Positions 6,468 to 14,066 of a stretch of 17,798 nucleotides of DNA are shown here, in pieces. This DNA is from Bacillota bacterium (GTDB lineage Bacteria > Bacillota > Clostridia > Oscillospirales > Oscillospiraceae). Below the pieces are notes generated by a model. The model was not told where the DNA came from. It saw only the letters and a list, made by a program, of their open reading frames with translations, and ran no database searches. Position 1 is the first letter of the stretch. Each line of letters starts with the position of its first letter. The position numbers and the translations under genes were made by a program. The DNA lies in NCBI GenBank assembly GCA_023406225.1, contig JAEXWS010000054.1:1-17798 (forward strand). The letters run 5' to 3'.

Positions 6468-7131
6468 GTGCGCACCTCGTTCCCCGGATCCATTCCATCA
6501 GGCCCGGGAGCTTTTTTACAAAAACAAGCATTGTGGCCAGGATAAATATCTTGCTGCCCTTTACGATCTTCTCCGTCACGCCGCACAACCTGGAGATCGC
6601 CCGCACGGGCAGCTTCCGCTTGCGGTATGTGAGCTCCACCACGCCCGAGTCCCCGCTGGACCGCTCGGCCACATCCACCGCCCGGTCTCGGGTGTCCTTG
6701 TGGCGGGGGGCCTCGTCCGCCAGGACCTCGATGGTCAGGCCGAACAGCGCCAGCTCCTCCTGAAACGCCGCGATCTCTCCCCGCAGGCTGGGCCCGTCGT
6801 CGTCCGCCGCGCCGGCAAAGTCCCGCCCGCTTTCCTCAAGCGCCTCCAGGGACACTTCGTGGGCGTGGCGGCCCTCCTGGCTCAGGAAGGTCCTGACCCG
6901 GCTCTGCATCACAAGCCCGGCGAAGGGGAGAAAGCTTCCCCGCTGCGGGTCGTACCGCTCCACCGCCTCGGCGAAGGCGATGAGCGCGATGCTGAAGGCG
7001 TCATCGTGCTCCACCGAGACATACCGGCCGGTGCAGGCGCTGACCGTGCGGATGATAAAGGCCATGTGCCGCTCCACCAGCGCGTCCAGATATTCGATTT
7101 GGATGTGCTCTCCCACGGTCAATCCGGTCAC
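6457..7131 (-). CDS. sigI: RNA polymerase sigma-I factor (SigI)
   Basis: This 224-residue alternative sigma factor is of the SigI class found in Bacilli and Clostridia. The N-terminal part resembles sigma region 2 (about 20-85: LVERHMAFIIRTVSACTG, then the helix containing FSIALIAFAEAVERYDP). The C-terminal part has the SigI-type helix-turn-helix (about 165-205: LPVRAISRLCGVTEKIVKGS) followed by a short hydrophobic end. Family members respond to heat or, in cellulolytic clostridia, to extracellular polysaccharide through RsgI ectodomains. The neighbouring rsgI overlaps its 3' end by 11 bp. The ATG at 7131 has an AAGGTG-like site upstream and fits the promoter at 7155-7183. The regulon cannot be read from the window; the polyphosphate genes directly upstream are candidate targets by position only. 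Confidence 0.85.
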   Translation of the reverse strand: MTGLTVGEHIQIEYLDALVERHMAFIIRTVSACTGRYVSVEHDDAFSIALIAFAEAVERYDPQRGSFLPFAGLVMQSRVRTFLSQEGRHAHEVSLEALEESGRDFAGAADDDGPSLRGEIAAFQEELALFGLTIEVLADEAPRHKDTRDRAVDVAERSSGDSGVVELTYRKRKLPVRAISRLCGVTEKIVKGSKIFILATMLVFVKKLPGLMEWIRGTRCAHGG

Positions 7132-7154
7132 CTTCCCGTCCTGTTCTTAAGGAA

Positions 7155-7183
7155 ACTATATCAAATATGCTCTGGACGGGCAA
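7155..7183 (-). promoter_or_regulatory. Sigma-A type promoter for sigI-rsgI
   Basis: On the minus strand, TTGCCC (7183-7178), a 17-bp spacer and TATAGT (7160-7155) lie between the second DUF4956 gene and sigI. The predicted start near 7148 leaves a leader of roughly 17 nt. It allows sigI-rsgI to be expressed independently of the upstream polyphosphate genes. Confidence 0.65.
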
Positions 7184-7188
7184 CCGTT

Positions 7189-7860
7189 TCAAGCCGCTTT
7201 TTCCCCTGCCAGCAGATTCACGCTGTCGATCCCGCCCAATTCAAAGAGCTGCCCGATGAGGGCGTCGCTGTCTTTGATGGGGACCTGGACCTCGTAGACC
7301 AGCTCAAAGGAGTCGGAGAGGACATTCTTGGCCTTGACCGCGCTGCGCTGGCAGCCCTGGTCCACGACGGCGCCCACGACGCTCAGATCCGCGCTGCTGC
7401 CCCGGACCACCAGCATCATATCCTCGGGGGCCTGGACGCTTCCCCGTCCGGCGCACACCATGAACACGCCCAAAACCAAGCTGCCGGATGCGCCGATCAA
7501 ATAGCTTCCGGTGGCCGCGGCCAGGCCGATGGACATGCTCCAAAAGATGAATCCGATATCGCGGGGGTCCCGGATATTGGTGCGGAAACGCACGATGGAG
7601 AGGGACCCCAGCATCCCCAGGGAGAGGGCCAGGTTGGACTGGATGAGGTCCATCAAAATGGTGGACAGAAAGGCCAGGGCCACAAGGGTCGCGGCGAACC
7701 GGGGCTGGTAAGCGCCCCCGGGATTCGCCAGCCGGTATGCCGCCCACAGGGGGACCGAGAGGCACACCGCCGCGGCCAGGCTGATCAAAACCGCGGCGGC
7801 GTCGGGCTTGACGGCCAACGTGTTCAAAAGCTCGCTGACCACTTCGTTGAATCGTTCCAT
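7189..7860 (-). CDS. DUF4956 membrane protein, second copy
   Basis: This 223-residue protein has about four membrane helices in its first 140 residues (near 22-42, 56-74, 102-119 and 121-138) and a soluble C-terminal domain. The family core is SLGMLGSLSIVRFRTN followed by IRDPRDIGFIFWSMSIG (about 80-112), nearly the same as in the paralogue just upstream. AAGGAGG eight bases before the ATG at 7860 fixes the start; upstream in-frame residues are not family-like. DUF4956 proteins commonly neighbour VTC-domain polyphosphate polymerases and are thought to act with them at the membrane, but their biochemical role is unknown to me. The gap to the upstream copy is 28 bp, so they are probably co-transcribed. 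The C-terminal domain (about 145-223) diverges more from its sister than the membrane part does. Confidence 0.85.
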   Translation of the reverse strand: MERFNEVVSELLNTLAVKPDAAAVLISLAAAVCLSVPLWAAYRLANPGGAYQPRFAATLVALAFLSTILMDLIQSNLALSLGMLGSLSIVRFRTNIRDPRDIGFIFWSMSIGLAAATGSYLIGASGSLVLGVFMVCAGRGSVQAPEDMMLVVRGSSADLSVVGAVVDQGCQRSAVKAKNVLSDSFELVYEVQVPIKDSDALIGQLFELGGIDSVNLLAGEKAA

Positions 7861-7888
7861 AGGGGTCTCCTCCTTCGATGATCGGCGC

Positions 7889-8554
7889 TCAGGCCACTTG
7901 AGTCTGGGGGGCCAGGACATTTACGCCCTCCACGCCCTCCATGCTGTTGAAGACCAGCAGCAGCTCCTCTTCCTCCTCCTGGGGCAGGCTCAGCATATAG
8001 ACCAGCTCGAAGGAATCGGAAAACACGTTCTTGGACTGGATGGTGCTGCCCGGCGTCCGGCGGAACACGGCCTGCACGTCGCCGATGCGCTCCTTTCTGC
8101 CCCGGACGACGATCGTCAAGGCGTCCTTTTTCCTTTCGGCGCGCCCCAGGGTCAGCATGACCAGGCTCATCGCCACAGTCCCGGCCAGTCCTGCCGAAAA
8201 AGCCCCCAGGGCCGTGGACACGCCGATGGACAGGCTCCAGAACACGAAGCCCAGGTCCCGGGGGTCCCGGGTGTTGGTCCGGATGCGGCAGATGGACAGG
8301 GCGCCCAGCGCCCCCAGGGAGTAGGCCGGCTTGCTCTGGATGAGCACCAGCAAAAGGGTGGAGGCCAGGGTCAGCATCATCAGCGTGACGTTGAACTTGC
8401 GGTGATAGGTCAGCGAATCATGGCACAGGCGGTAAACGGCCATCATGACCCCCGCCAGGGCCGTCGCCGCCAGGATGCGGACCAGAAGGCCGCCGGCGGA
8501 CAGGGCGGGCGCCTCCAAAGGCGCCTCCAGAAATTGATAAAACAGTTTGCTCAT
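7889..8554 (-). CDS. DUF4956 membrane protein, first copy
   Basis: This 221-residue protein has four predicted membrane helices (near 22-42, 55-73, 102-118 and 121-137) and a soluble C-terminal domain. It carries the conserved loop SLGALGALSICRIRTN then TRDPRDLGFVFWSLSIG (79-111). It begins 19 bp after the stop of the VTC-domain gene with a GA-rich ribosome binding region (AGAGAGG) upstream, so it is almost certainly in that operon. The C-terminal half (IVVRGRKERIGDVQAVFRR and SFELVYMLSLP) has a ferredoxin-like alternation of strands and helices resembling the MgtC C-terminal fold, a loose inference. A role in localising or exporting polyphosphate is suggested only by the family's neighbourhood. 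Confidence 0.85.
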   Translation of the reverse strand: MSKLFYQFLEAPLEAPALSAGGLLVRILAATALAGVMMAVYRLCHDSLTYHRKFNVTLMMLTLASTLLLVLIQSKPAYSLGALGALSICRIRTNTRDPRDLGFVFWSLSIGVSTALGAFSAGLAGTVAMSLVMLTLGRAERKKDALTIVVRGRKERIGDVQAVFRRTPGSTIQSKNVFSDSFELVYMLSLPQEEEEELLLVFNSMEGVEGVNVLAPQTQVA

Positions 8555-8573
8555 GTCTCCGATCCTCTCTCCG

Positions 8574-9287
8574 TTAGGAATAATAGGCCCGCAGCAGGGC
8601 GCGGGAACTGCCGAACTTGCTGGGCGGGCTCTGCGTCAGGTCGCACTGGGCCAGGGCCTCCTGGACCTGACGGAGCAAAAAGCGGTCGTATTTGACCTCC
8701 AGGATCGTCTTGTCCCTGGGCAGCGCCGTCTTGAAGTTCAAGCGGCGGCTGAAGAGATCGCGGCAGAGCTCGCAGCAGCGCAGGCCGCTGTCCAGGGTCA
8801 CCCGGGTATTGAAGCTGGGGTGGGTATATGCCCGGCGGTCGTACTCCACCAGGGATACCGGCCGGTAGAGCCGGGTCGTCATCAGGTCGTAGGCGTAGCG
8901 GGCGCATCCCGCGCCGTAGCGCAGCAGCACGCTGTAATCCCGCTCCAGCAGCCGGAGGGCGTCCTCCCGGGTGATGACCACGCTCTCTTTCAGCTCCCGG
9001 CCGAAATACTTCCGCTTCATCTCGAATTTGGCCGTTGGGTCCTCCGGATGGTAGATCCGGATCCGGATGCGCTTTTTTTCGTCGGCATGGGCCTGCTTGT
9101 CGCGGTAGTCCTCGTTGCAGATGCTGTCGAAGTAAACGCTGCGGACCGTGTAGCCGTTGTAGCCGCCGTAGGCGTCCGGCGTCAAAAGCTGGTCCAGCGC
9201 GTCCAGGAGGAAGAGGCGGTCCGGCAGGGAGAGAAGATACTTGATCTCCCGGCGCGCCACCGCCAATACGTCTGTCTGGGGATTCAT
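8574..9287 (-). CDS. VTC-domain polyphosphate polymerase-like protein
   Basis: This 237-residue protein matches the VTC catalytic domain known from yeast Vtc4, a tunnel enzyme that makes polyphosphate from ATP. Visible basic and acidic motifs line up with the family: RREIKY (12-17), VRSVYFD (48-54), KKRIRIRIY (71-79), FEMKRKY (88-94), VEYDRRAY (147-154) and ILEVKYD (195-201), followed by SKFGSSR. There are no membrane segments; the downstream DUF4956 proteins would provide membrane association. I start at the ATG at 9287, where AGGAGA lies nine bases upstream. The longer frame (to 9347) adds 20 polar residues with no ribosome site. It is the first gene of VTC-DUF4956-DUF4956. Unlike many such clusters, no CotH-like kinase gene is present. 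I saw no convincing promoter in the 100 bp upstream. Confidence 0.87.
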   Translation of the reverse strand: MNPQTDVLAVARREIKYLLSLPDRLFLLDALDQLLTPDAYGGYNGYTVRSVYFDSICNEDYRDKQAHADEKKRIRIRIYHPEDPTAKFEMKRKYFGRELKESVVITREDALRLLERDYSVLLRYGAGCARYAYDLMTTRLYRPVSLVEYDRRAYTHPSFNTRVTLDSGLRCCELCRDLFSRRLNFKTALPRDKTILEVKYDRFLLRQVQEALAQCDLTQSPPSKFGSSRALLRAYYS

Positions 9288-9421
9288 CCTGTCATCTCCT
9301 TTGTCTTTGCTATAAGATACATGGCCCCCCTTGCGTTTCGGTACCATTTTGAAAAATTATTTTCTTTTTTCCCGCGGTCCGCACGGGCCCGGTCCGCCGT
9401 GCTCCGGGGCGGACGGGGAAT

Positions 9422-9460
9422 AAGCGAGGCTCCCGGCTGCAAAAGCCGGGAGCCTCGCTT
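9422..9460. repeat. Perfect 17-bp inverted repeat (strong hairpin)
   Basis: Arms at 9422-9438 and 9444-9460 pair perfectly around a GCAAA loop. Neither side has a good T-run (TTATT on the minus side at best), so it may be a weak terminator, a dispersed repeat or an RNA structure. Confidence 0.8.
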
Positions 9461-9559
9461 CAGCTTGTCGAAAAACCTGCATTTCAGGAATGCCTTTCTG
9501 TCTGCAGCGGGGGAGCGCGAGGGGGCGGCAGCCCGCCCCGCATGGGATCAAATGCCCTG

Positions 9560-9579
9560 AAAAGCCTGCGCCGGCAGGC
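9560..9579 (-). terminator. Likely terminator of the GntR-like gene
   Basis: On the minus strand, GCCTGC and GCAGGC arms around a 4-base loop (9579-9564) are followed by TTTT (9563-9560). It lies about 70 bases past the GntR-like stop codon. The stem is short, so efficiency is uncertain. Confidence 0.45.
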
Positions 9580-9646
9580 GTTCGGCCAGCGAAGCGAGGA
9601 CTTTCCCAGGGCCTTGCCTCGGGAAAGCAACGGCATTTTTGTTTTG

Positions 9647-11008
9647 TCACAGGGCCGCCAGGCCGTCCGCGGTTTGGGATATCTGCAGCATGAGCGCCTT
9701 CAAGGCGGCGTAAAAGGCCGGGGCGTCGCCCGCCTCCAATCTGACGGCGAGGGGACGGACCGCGGGGGCCTCCATCCGGCCCAGCAGGGGCAGGCCCAGC
9801 AAAAGGGCCTCGTACAGCTTGTCCCCCACGCCCTGGAATCCGGCCTGTCCGTGGAGCAGGCAGCCCATGCAGATGAGAAAGGCCGCGGGGCCGTCCCCGT
9901 CGTCCAGGCGGCTGAGCCGGGCGGCGCAGCCGTCCATTTCCTCCGCCCGCAGGGCGGCCCGTTCCGCGATGGCGTCGAAGGAGATGCAGAGGATCTGCAT
10001 CACCTCCCGAAACGCCCTGAGAATGCCCTGCACGGCCCTGTGCTGGAGGCGGGCGGGGTCCCGGAACGGCTCCGTCACCTTGGTCCCCACGCCGCGGGAG
10101 GTGGCGGCCACGCCCAGCTTCTCCAGAAGGTCCATGGTCCGCCGGATGGTGCTGAAGGAGGCCCCGCAGCGCTCCGCCAGCTCTCCGTAAAACGGAAGGG
10201 TGTCTCCCGGGCGGTATGCCCGCTCGATCAGGATCTGGTCCAACATCCGCGCCGCCGCCGAGTAGCAGAGCTGGGGATGGTCCCGGTATACCTTCCATTC
10301 AAAGGGGATCTGCTCCGGCGCCGCAATGAATGTTTCCACATACGGGATATAGAGGGACAGGATCTGGTCCATCAGGTCCTGGACCTCCATATACGTGCGG
10401 AAAAGCGCCTCCCGGTCCTGGCGTTCGCAGGCGGCCACCAGGCTTTCGGACAGCCCCTGCAATCGCCGCTTGTCCACGGTGCGGCCCCAGCGGCTGAGCA
10501 GGGTGTGGGGGAACTGGTAGAAGGAGACGACGTCGTTAAAGAGGTACAGGGCGAGCCTGTTTTTGAGCGCCAGGAACATGGCGCGCCCGCAGAAGAAGGA
10601 GACGTAGAAATCCCCGTGTCCCAGCTTGGCCGCCATCTCCTTGATATGCCGCATCTCCGGCGGACCGAGCCGGCGGCACCCCTCCCGCATCAAAGGCGTG
10701 AACAAAACGTTCAGCGTCTCCCGCAGCGACGAGATGGCGTCTCTGCGGGCCAGATAGTAGGTCCGGCAGTTGTGGATGCATTCCGCCTCCGTGGCCTGGT
10801 AGGCGACTGTGGTCCTGCGGCCGGCGGACAGGCGGATGTATCCGTCCTGCTGAAGCTGGGCGTAGGCGCTTTGCACCGTCCGGGAGGAGGCGTGATAGAG
10901 TTTGGTCAGCTCTTCGATGGAGGGCAGGCAGTCGCCTGTTTTATAATAGCCGAACTGGATCTGGGCTGCAAAAAACTTATAAATCAGGCTGTATCGCACG
11001 CTTTTCAT
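9647..11008 (-). CDS. GntR-like regulator with two winged-helix domains
   Basis: This 453-residue protein has a GntR-type winged helix at its N-terminus (about 4-70: LPSIEELTKLYHASSRTVQS, then LQQDGYIRL) and a second similar unit in the middle (about 250-311: GDTLPFYGELAERCGASFST, then LLEKLGVAATSRGVGTKV). The segments after each unit (about 80-245 and 315-453) are helical and not recognised; they could be two related effector or dimerisation modules. The whole may have arisen by duplication of a regulator of about 225 residues. I start at the ATG at 11008, seven bases after AGGAGG; the longer frame adds 11 residues without a site. An extended -10 promoter lies just upstream. No adjacent transporter or enzyme operon reveals its target. 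Orientation matches the histidine kinase gene upstream, but a strong terminator separates them. Confidence 0.8.
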   Translation of the reverse strand: MKSVRYSLIYKFFAAQIQFGYYKTGDCLPSIEELTKLYHASSRTVQSAYAQLQQDGYIRLSAGRRTTVAYQATEAECIHNCRTYYLARRDAISSLRETLNVLFTPLMREGCRRLGPPEMRHIKEMAAKLGHGDFYVSFFCGRAMFLALKNRLALYLFNDVVSFYQFPHTLLSRWGRTVDKRRLQGLSESLVAACERQDREALFRTYMEVQDLMDQILSLYIPYVETFIAAPEQIPFEWKVYRDHPQLCYSAAARMLDQILIERAYRPGDTLPFYGELAERCGASFSTIRRTMDLLEKLGVAATSRGVGTKVTEPFRDPARLQHRAVQGILRAFREVMQILCISFDAIAERAALRAEEMDGCAARLSRLDDGDGPAAFLICMGCLLHGQAGFQGVGDKLYEALLLGLPLLGRMEAPAVRPLAVRLEAGDAPAFYAALKALMLQISQTADGLAAL

Positions 11009-11041
11009 GTTTCGGCCTCCTTTTCGGTGTTCCACAGCCAA

Positions 11042-11050
11042 AGTATAACA
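11042..11050 (-). promoter_or_regulatory. Extended -10 promoter of the GntR-like gene
   Basis: The minus strand reads TGTTATACT (11050-11042), an extended -10 element without an obvious -35. The predicted start near 11035 gives a leader of about 27 nt carrying AGGAGG. Confidence 0.6.
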
Positions 11051-11071
11051 TCCTAAAACGGAAAAATCCAG

Positions 11072-11102
11072 AAAGGCCGCGGGGATGTTCCCCGCGGCCT
11101 TT
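11072..11102 (-). terminator. Terminator after the hybrid histidine kinase gene
   Basis: Perfect 14-bp arms (11072-11085 and 11089-11102) with a 3-base loop lie just past the kinase stop codon. The minus strand continues TTTCTGGATTTTT, a workable T-rich tail; the plus side is weaker. Confidence 0.8.
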
Positions 11103-11115
11103 CCGGAGTCTCCGG

Positions 11116-13536
11116 CTATTCGGCCATATGTTCCGCTAAAGTTCTGTAGAGCAGCGCCGGGTCGATGGGCTTCGCCAGGTGATCGTCCATCCCCGCCTCG
11201 GCCGCCCGGACGACGTCCTCCCGGAAGGCGTCTGCGGTCATGGCGATGATGGGGATGCGCTCCGCCTTGGGGTGCCCGGACCTTCGGATCGCCCGGGTGG
11301 CGGCGTAACCGTCCATGACCGGCATCTGCACGTCCATCAAAATGAGGTCGTAATCCATTCCGTTGGATAAAAACAGCTCCAGCGCCTCCCGGCCGTTCCC
11401 GGCGCAGTCCACGGCCACATCCGTCATCCTGAGCAGCTCCACGGCGATCTCCCGGTTAAGCGCGTTGTCCTCCACCAGCAGGACGCGCCGTCCGGCAAGC
11501 TCGGGCCGTTTCAACTCCGCGCTCTGGGCGGGGGTCATGACCACCTTGCAGATCCCTGTGACGGAAAGAAGGGTGTTGTAAAGGGTGGAGGCGAAGATCG
11601 GCTTGGACAAAAACGCGTTCACGCCCGCCGCCCGGGCGCTGCTTTCGATGGCGCTCCAGTCGTAGGCGGTCATAATGATGATGGTCGCCTCCGGCCCCAC
11701 CGCCTCCCGGATGCGCCGGGCCGTCTCGATCCCGTCGATGTCCGGCATCTTCCAGTCGATCAGGCACACGTCGAAGTCCTCGCCGGCCTTGTGGGCGGCA
11801 TGGACCTTCTCGATGCAGGCCTCTCCGGTCAGCACCCAGTCGGACAGGATGCCCAGGCTTTCCAGCAGGAGGGAGGCGTGAACGCAGCTGTCCCGGTCGT
11901 CGTCCGCGATCATCACCCGCAGGGACTCCAGAGCGGGCTGTCTGGCCGGCTGCGCCGTCTCCTCCCCGGGCAGGTCGAAGTCCAGCTCCACGGTGAAGAC
12001 GCTGCCCTGCTCCGCCTGGCTCTTGACGGAAATGATCCCGCCCATCAGTGTGACCAGATTCTTGGTGATCGCCATCCCCAGTCCCGTGCCGCCGAATTTT
12101 TGGCCCGTTTCCACGCTCTCTTGTTCAAAGGGGGTAAACAGGCGGTCCATAAATTCCCGGCTCATCCCGATCCCCGTGTCGCTGACGGTGAAGCGCAGGC
12201 GGATGCGCCCTTTTTTCTTTTGGAGCTGCCGGACCTCCAGGCGGATGGAACCGCCCGACGGGGTGAATTTCAGGGCATTGGACAAAAGGTTTAACAGCAC
12301 CTGGTTCAGCCGCAGGGGGTCGCCGATGAACACCGTGCCGGTGAGGTCCACCAGCGGCACGGTGAAGGTCAGCCCCTTCGCCACCGCCTGGGGATAGATG
12401 ATGGAGGTGATGGACTCCATGACCGTCTCCAGGTCGAAGCGCTCGTGGGCGATCTTCATCTTGCCCTCGTCTATCTTGGACATGTCGAGGATGTCGTTGA
12501 TGAGGGTCATCAGGTGCTTGGAGGAGTAGCCGATCTTCTCCAGGCAGTCGGCCACCCGCTGCCGGTCCTCGATGTAGGCCGCGGCGATGGTGGTCATGCC
12601 GATGATGGCGTTCATGGGGGTGCGGATCTCGTGGGACATGCGGGAGAGAAACTCGGATTTGGCCCGGTTGGCGTGCTCGGCCACGGCCAGGGCGTCCTTC
12701 AGGGCGTCGGCCTGCTCCGTCAGCCTGCGCTGGATCTCCCGCAGCTCGGTGACGTCGGTGATGTCGATAAAGATGGCGAGGTAGACCGGGCAGCCGTTCT
12801 GCCAGTTCACGCAGGAGGCGTTGACCTGGAGCCACAGGGTCTTGCCCTGGCGGCTTTTCACATTCATAATGAACTGCACCGGCTTGCCCGAGAGCAGCCG
12901 GCCGCGGTTTTCCAGAATGGCGGGGAGATTGTTCTCGATGTTCTTCCGGTGCAGATCCCGGCCGTCGGCGGCGGCTTCACCGAAATACTCCATATAGCGG
13001 CTGTTGCCCTCCAGCAGAGTGAGGCCGAGATCCCGCTCCACCCGGTATTTGGCGACAAAGCCCGGCAGGCTCTCATAGGTGACGGACTGCTCCTTCTGCA
13101 TCTGGATCACGTCGTTGACGTTGGTGAGCACGCTATAGGCCACCTGATAGCCGTCGATGTACTCGTCGGCAAACTGGGCGGAGAACTGGATCCAGATAAA
13201 GTCGTTGTTCTTCCGCCGGAACCGGGAGAGCAGCTTGTAGCTTTTTTCGCCCTTGCTGAGAGCGCCCAGCACCGCGTCGGTGAGCTCCTTCCACTCCTTG
13301 GGGTCGTCCTTGTAGTAGAGGTCCGGCCGGTTGTGGAAGGTGGATTCATACTCCTCCTTGGTCCAGCCGGTAAATTCATAGTAATACTCATTGGCCCAGA
13401 TCAGGGTGAAGTGCTCATCCAGCAGATGCTTGCTGACGCTGACCCCCAGCAGATGCATCAGCGCCGCGTACTCGTAGTCGGCCGGCGTGAACTGCGGATC
13501 CTCCCCCATTGCCATTCCCTTTTCCAGATCGCTCAT
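11116..13536 (-). CDS. Soluble hybrid sensor histidine kinase with two receiver domains
   Basis: This 806-residue protein appears cytoplasmic; no membrane helix or signal peptide is visible. Two PAS-like sensor domains (about 25-145 and 150-262) precede a HisKA domain with phosphoacceptor H302 (SHEIRTP), then a HATPase domain: N-box NQVLLNLLSNALKF (411-424), G1 DTGIGM (453-458), G2 GTGLGM (483-488). Two receivers follow, with likely phosphoacceptors D594 (CLIDWKMPDIDG, about 538-655) and D735 (LILMDVQMPVMDG, about 683-803). No Hpt or DNA-binding output domain is attached, so phosphate should pass to an unlinked partner or act through protein contacts. The ATG at 13536 has GAGGAG about 11 bases upstream; Met8 and Met10 are alternatives. 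A sigma-A promoter with TATAAT lies about 75 bp upstream. The signal is unknown. Confidence 0.9.
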   Translation of the reverse strand: MSDLEKGMAMGEDPQFTPADYEYAALMHLLGVSVSKHLLDEHFTLIWANEYYYEFTGWTKEEYESTFHNRPDLYYKDDPKEWKELTDAVLGALSKGEKSYKLLSRFRRKNNDFIWIQFSAQFADEYIDGYQVAYSVLTNVNDVIQMQKEQSVTYESLPGFVAKYRVERDLGLTLLEGNSRYMEYFGEAAADGRDLHRKNIENNLPAILENRGRLLSGKPVQFIMNVKSRQGKTLWLQVNASCVNWQNGCPVYLAIFIDITDVTELREIQRRLTEQADALKDALAVAEHANRAKSEFLSRMSHEIRTPMNAIIGMTTIAAAYIEDRQRVADCLEKIGYSSKHLMTLINDILDMSKIDEGKMKIAHERFDLETVMESITSIIYPQAVAKGLTFTVPLVDLTGTVFIGDPLRLNQVLLNLLSNALKFTPSGGSIRLEVRQLQKKKGRIRLRFTVSDTGIGMSREFMDRLFTPFEQESVETGQKFGGTGLGMAITKNLVTLMGGIISVKSQAEQGSVFTVELDFDLPGEETAQPARQPALESLRVMIADDDRDSCVHASLLLESLGILSDWVLTGEACIEKVHAAHKAGEDFDVCLIDWKMPDIDGIETARRIREAVGPEATIIIMTAYDWSAIESSARAAGVNAFLSKPIFASTLYNTLLSVTGICKVVMTPAQSAELKRPELAGRRVLLVEDNALNREIAVELLRMTDVAVDCAGNGREALELFLSNGMDYDLILMDVQMPVMDGYAATRAIRRSGHPKAERIPIIAMTADAFREDVVRAAEAGMDDHLAKPIDPALLYRTLAEHMAE

Positions 13537-13611
13537 TCAGATCCCGCTCCTCGCCGTATCGCAGCCGTCCACGGACGCACGGCCAGCTTTGTTCATATCG
13601 GTTATTTTAAG

Positions 13612-13640
13612 ATTATAATGCAGGCGCGGAGAAAACACAA
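13612..13640 (-). promoter_or_regulatory. Sigma-A type promoter for the histidine kinase gene
   Basis: On the minus strand, TTGTGT (13640-13635), a 17-bp spacer and a perfect TATAAT (13617-13612) precede the gene. The predicted start near 13605 gives a leader of about 68 nt. Confidence 0.75.
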
Positions 13641-13833
13641 GCCTTTTCGCGCGGCCGGAGGGAATGGCGCTGATTACGGGAACATCCCCGGAGGCTTCGC
13701 GGCTTCCGGGGACGCAGGCGGATCATCGTCTGTTTTTGACCATCAAGGAGGGGCCTTGTCTGCGATCTGGGAGGCATGAAGCCCCTGGCGTCAGATTTTT
13801 ACGCTTGCGCCGGGCAAGGCTGTGGCCAATGCT

Positions 13834-13965
13834 TCACTCGAACGACAGTTTGGCGTCCGGGTGGGCGGGGTTGCTGAACCGGACTAGGGGACGAATGTCA
13901 TCCGTGTTCACGTCATGGCGGGCAGCGTCCTGGCTTTTCGCATGAGGCGTCTCTTCGCTCGCCAT
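13834..13965 (-). CDS. Possible small hypothetical protein (43 residues)
   Basis: This short frame begins with ATG at 13965, five bases after a good GGAGGT site. It encodes a polar 43-residue peptide (MASEETPHAKSQ at the start, VRFSNPAHPDAKLSFE at the end) with no membrane segment or cysteine. I do not recognise a family. A weak promoter candidate (TTGTTT, 17-bp spacer, TACACA) lies upstream, just after the terminator at 14028-14066. The ribosome site is the best evidence; the chance of a spurious short frame in GC-rich DNA is considerable. The 193 bp between this frame and the kinase promoter hold a CCCCGGA/TTCCGGGG hairpin near 13690-13716 and nothing else I can support. Confidence 0.35.
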   Translation of the reverse strand: MASEETPHAKSQDAARHDVNTDDIRPLVRFSNPAHPDAKLSFE

Positions 13966-14027
13966 GGTCGACCTCCGTGTTTTGACGTTTGACCTGAGTG
14001 TGTACTTTCGCGTGTACTGTAAAACAA

Positions 14028-14066
14028 AAAAGGACCTTGCGGGCATTGAAGCCGCAAGGTCCTTTT
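14028..14066 (-). terminator. Terminator downstream of the type I RM operon
   Basis: Perfect 15-bp arms (14028-14042 and 14052-14066) with a 9-base loop. The minus strand then runs TTTTTTGTTTT (overlapping the arm), an excellent tail for transcripts from hsdS. The plus side also ends in TTTT, so it may work both ways. Confidence 0.85.

Larger units (their letters stand above)
9288..9646. other. 359-bp intergenic region with several hairpins
   Basis: No convincing gene is seen here. It holds an AT-rich stretch near 9348-9371 (perhaps the polyphosphate operon promoter region, with no clear -35/-10), a 17-bp perfect inverted repeat at 9422-9460, a small hairpin with a T-tail at 9560-9579 and a 7-bp hairpin at 9601-9627. 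Confidence 0.6.

Noticed and set aside
4971..6545. Very long open frames on the plus strand (and other frames) across the Asp-rich repeat, giving VRVVRIV-like or RPGRPG-like products.
   Set aside because: The 9-bp repeat keeps every frame open. The minus-strand RsgI frame has the expected domains, start and overlap with sigI.
13664..13945. 93-residue plus-strand frame upstream of the histidine kinase.
   Set aside because: Composition looks random, there is no ribosome site or recognisable domain, and it overlaps the better 43-residue minus frame.
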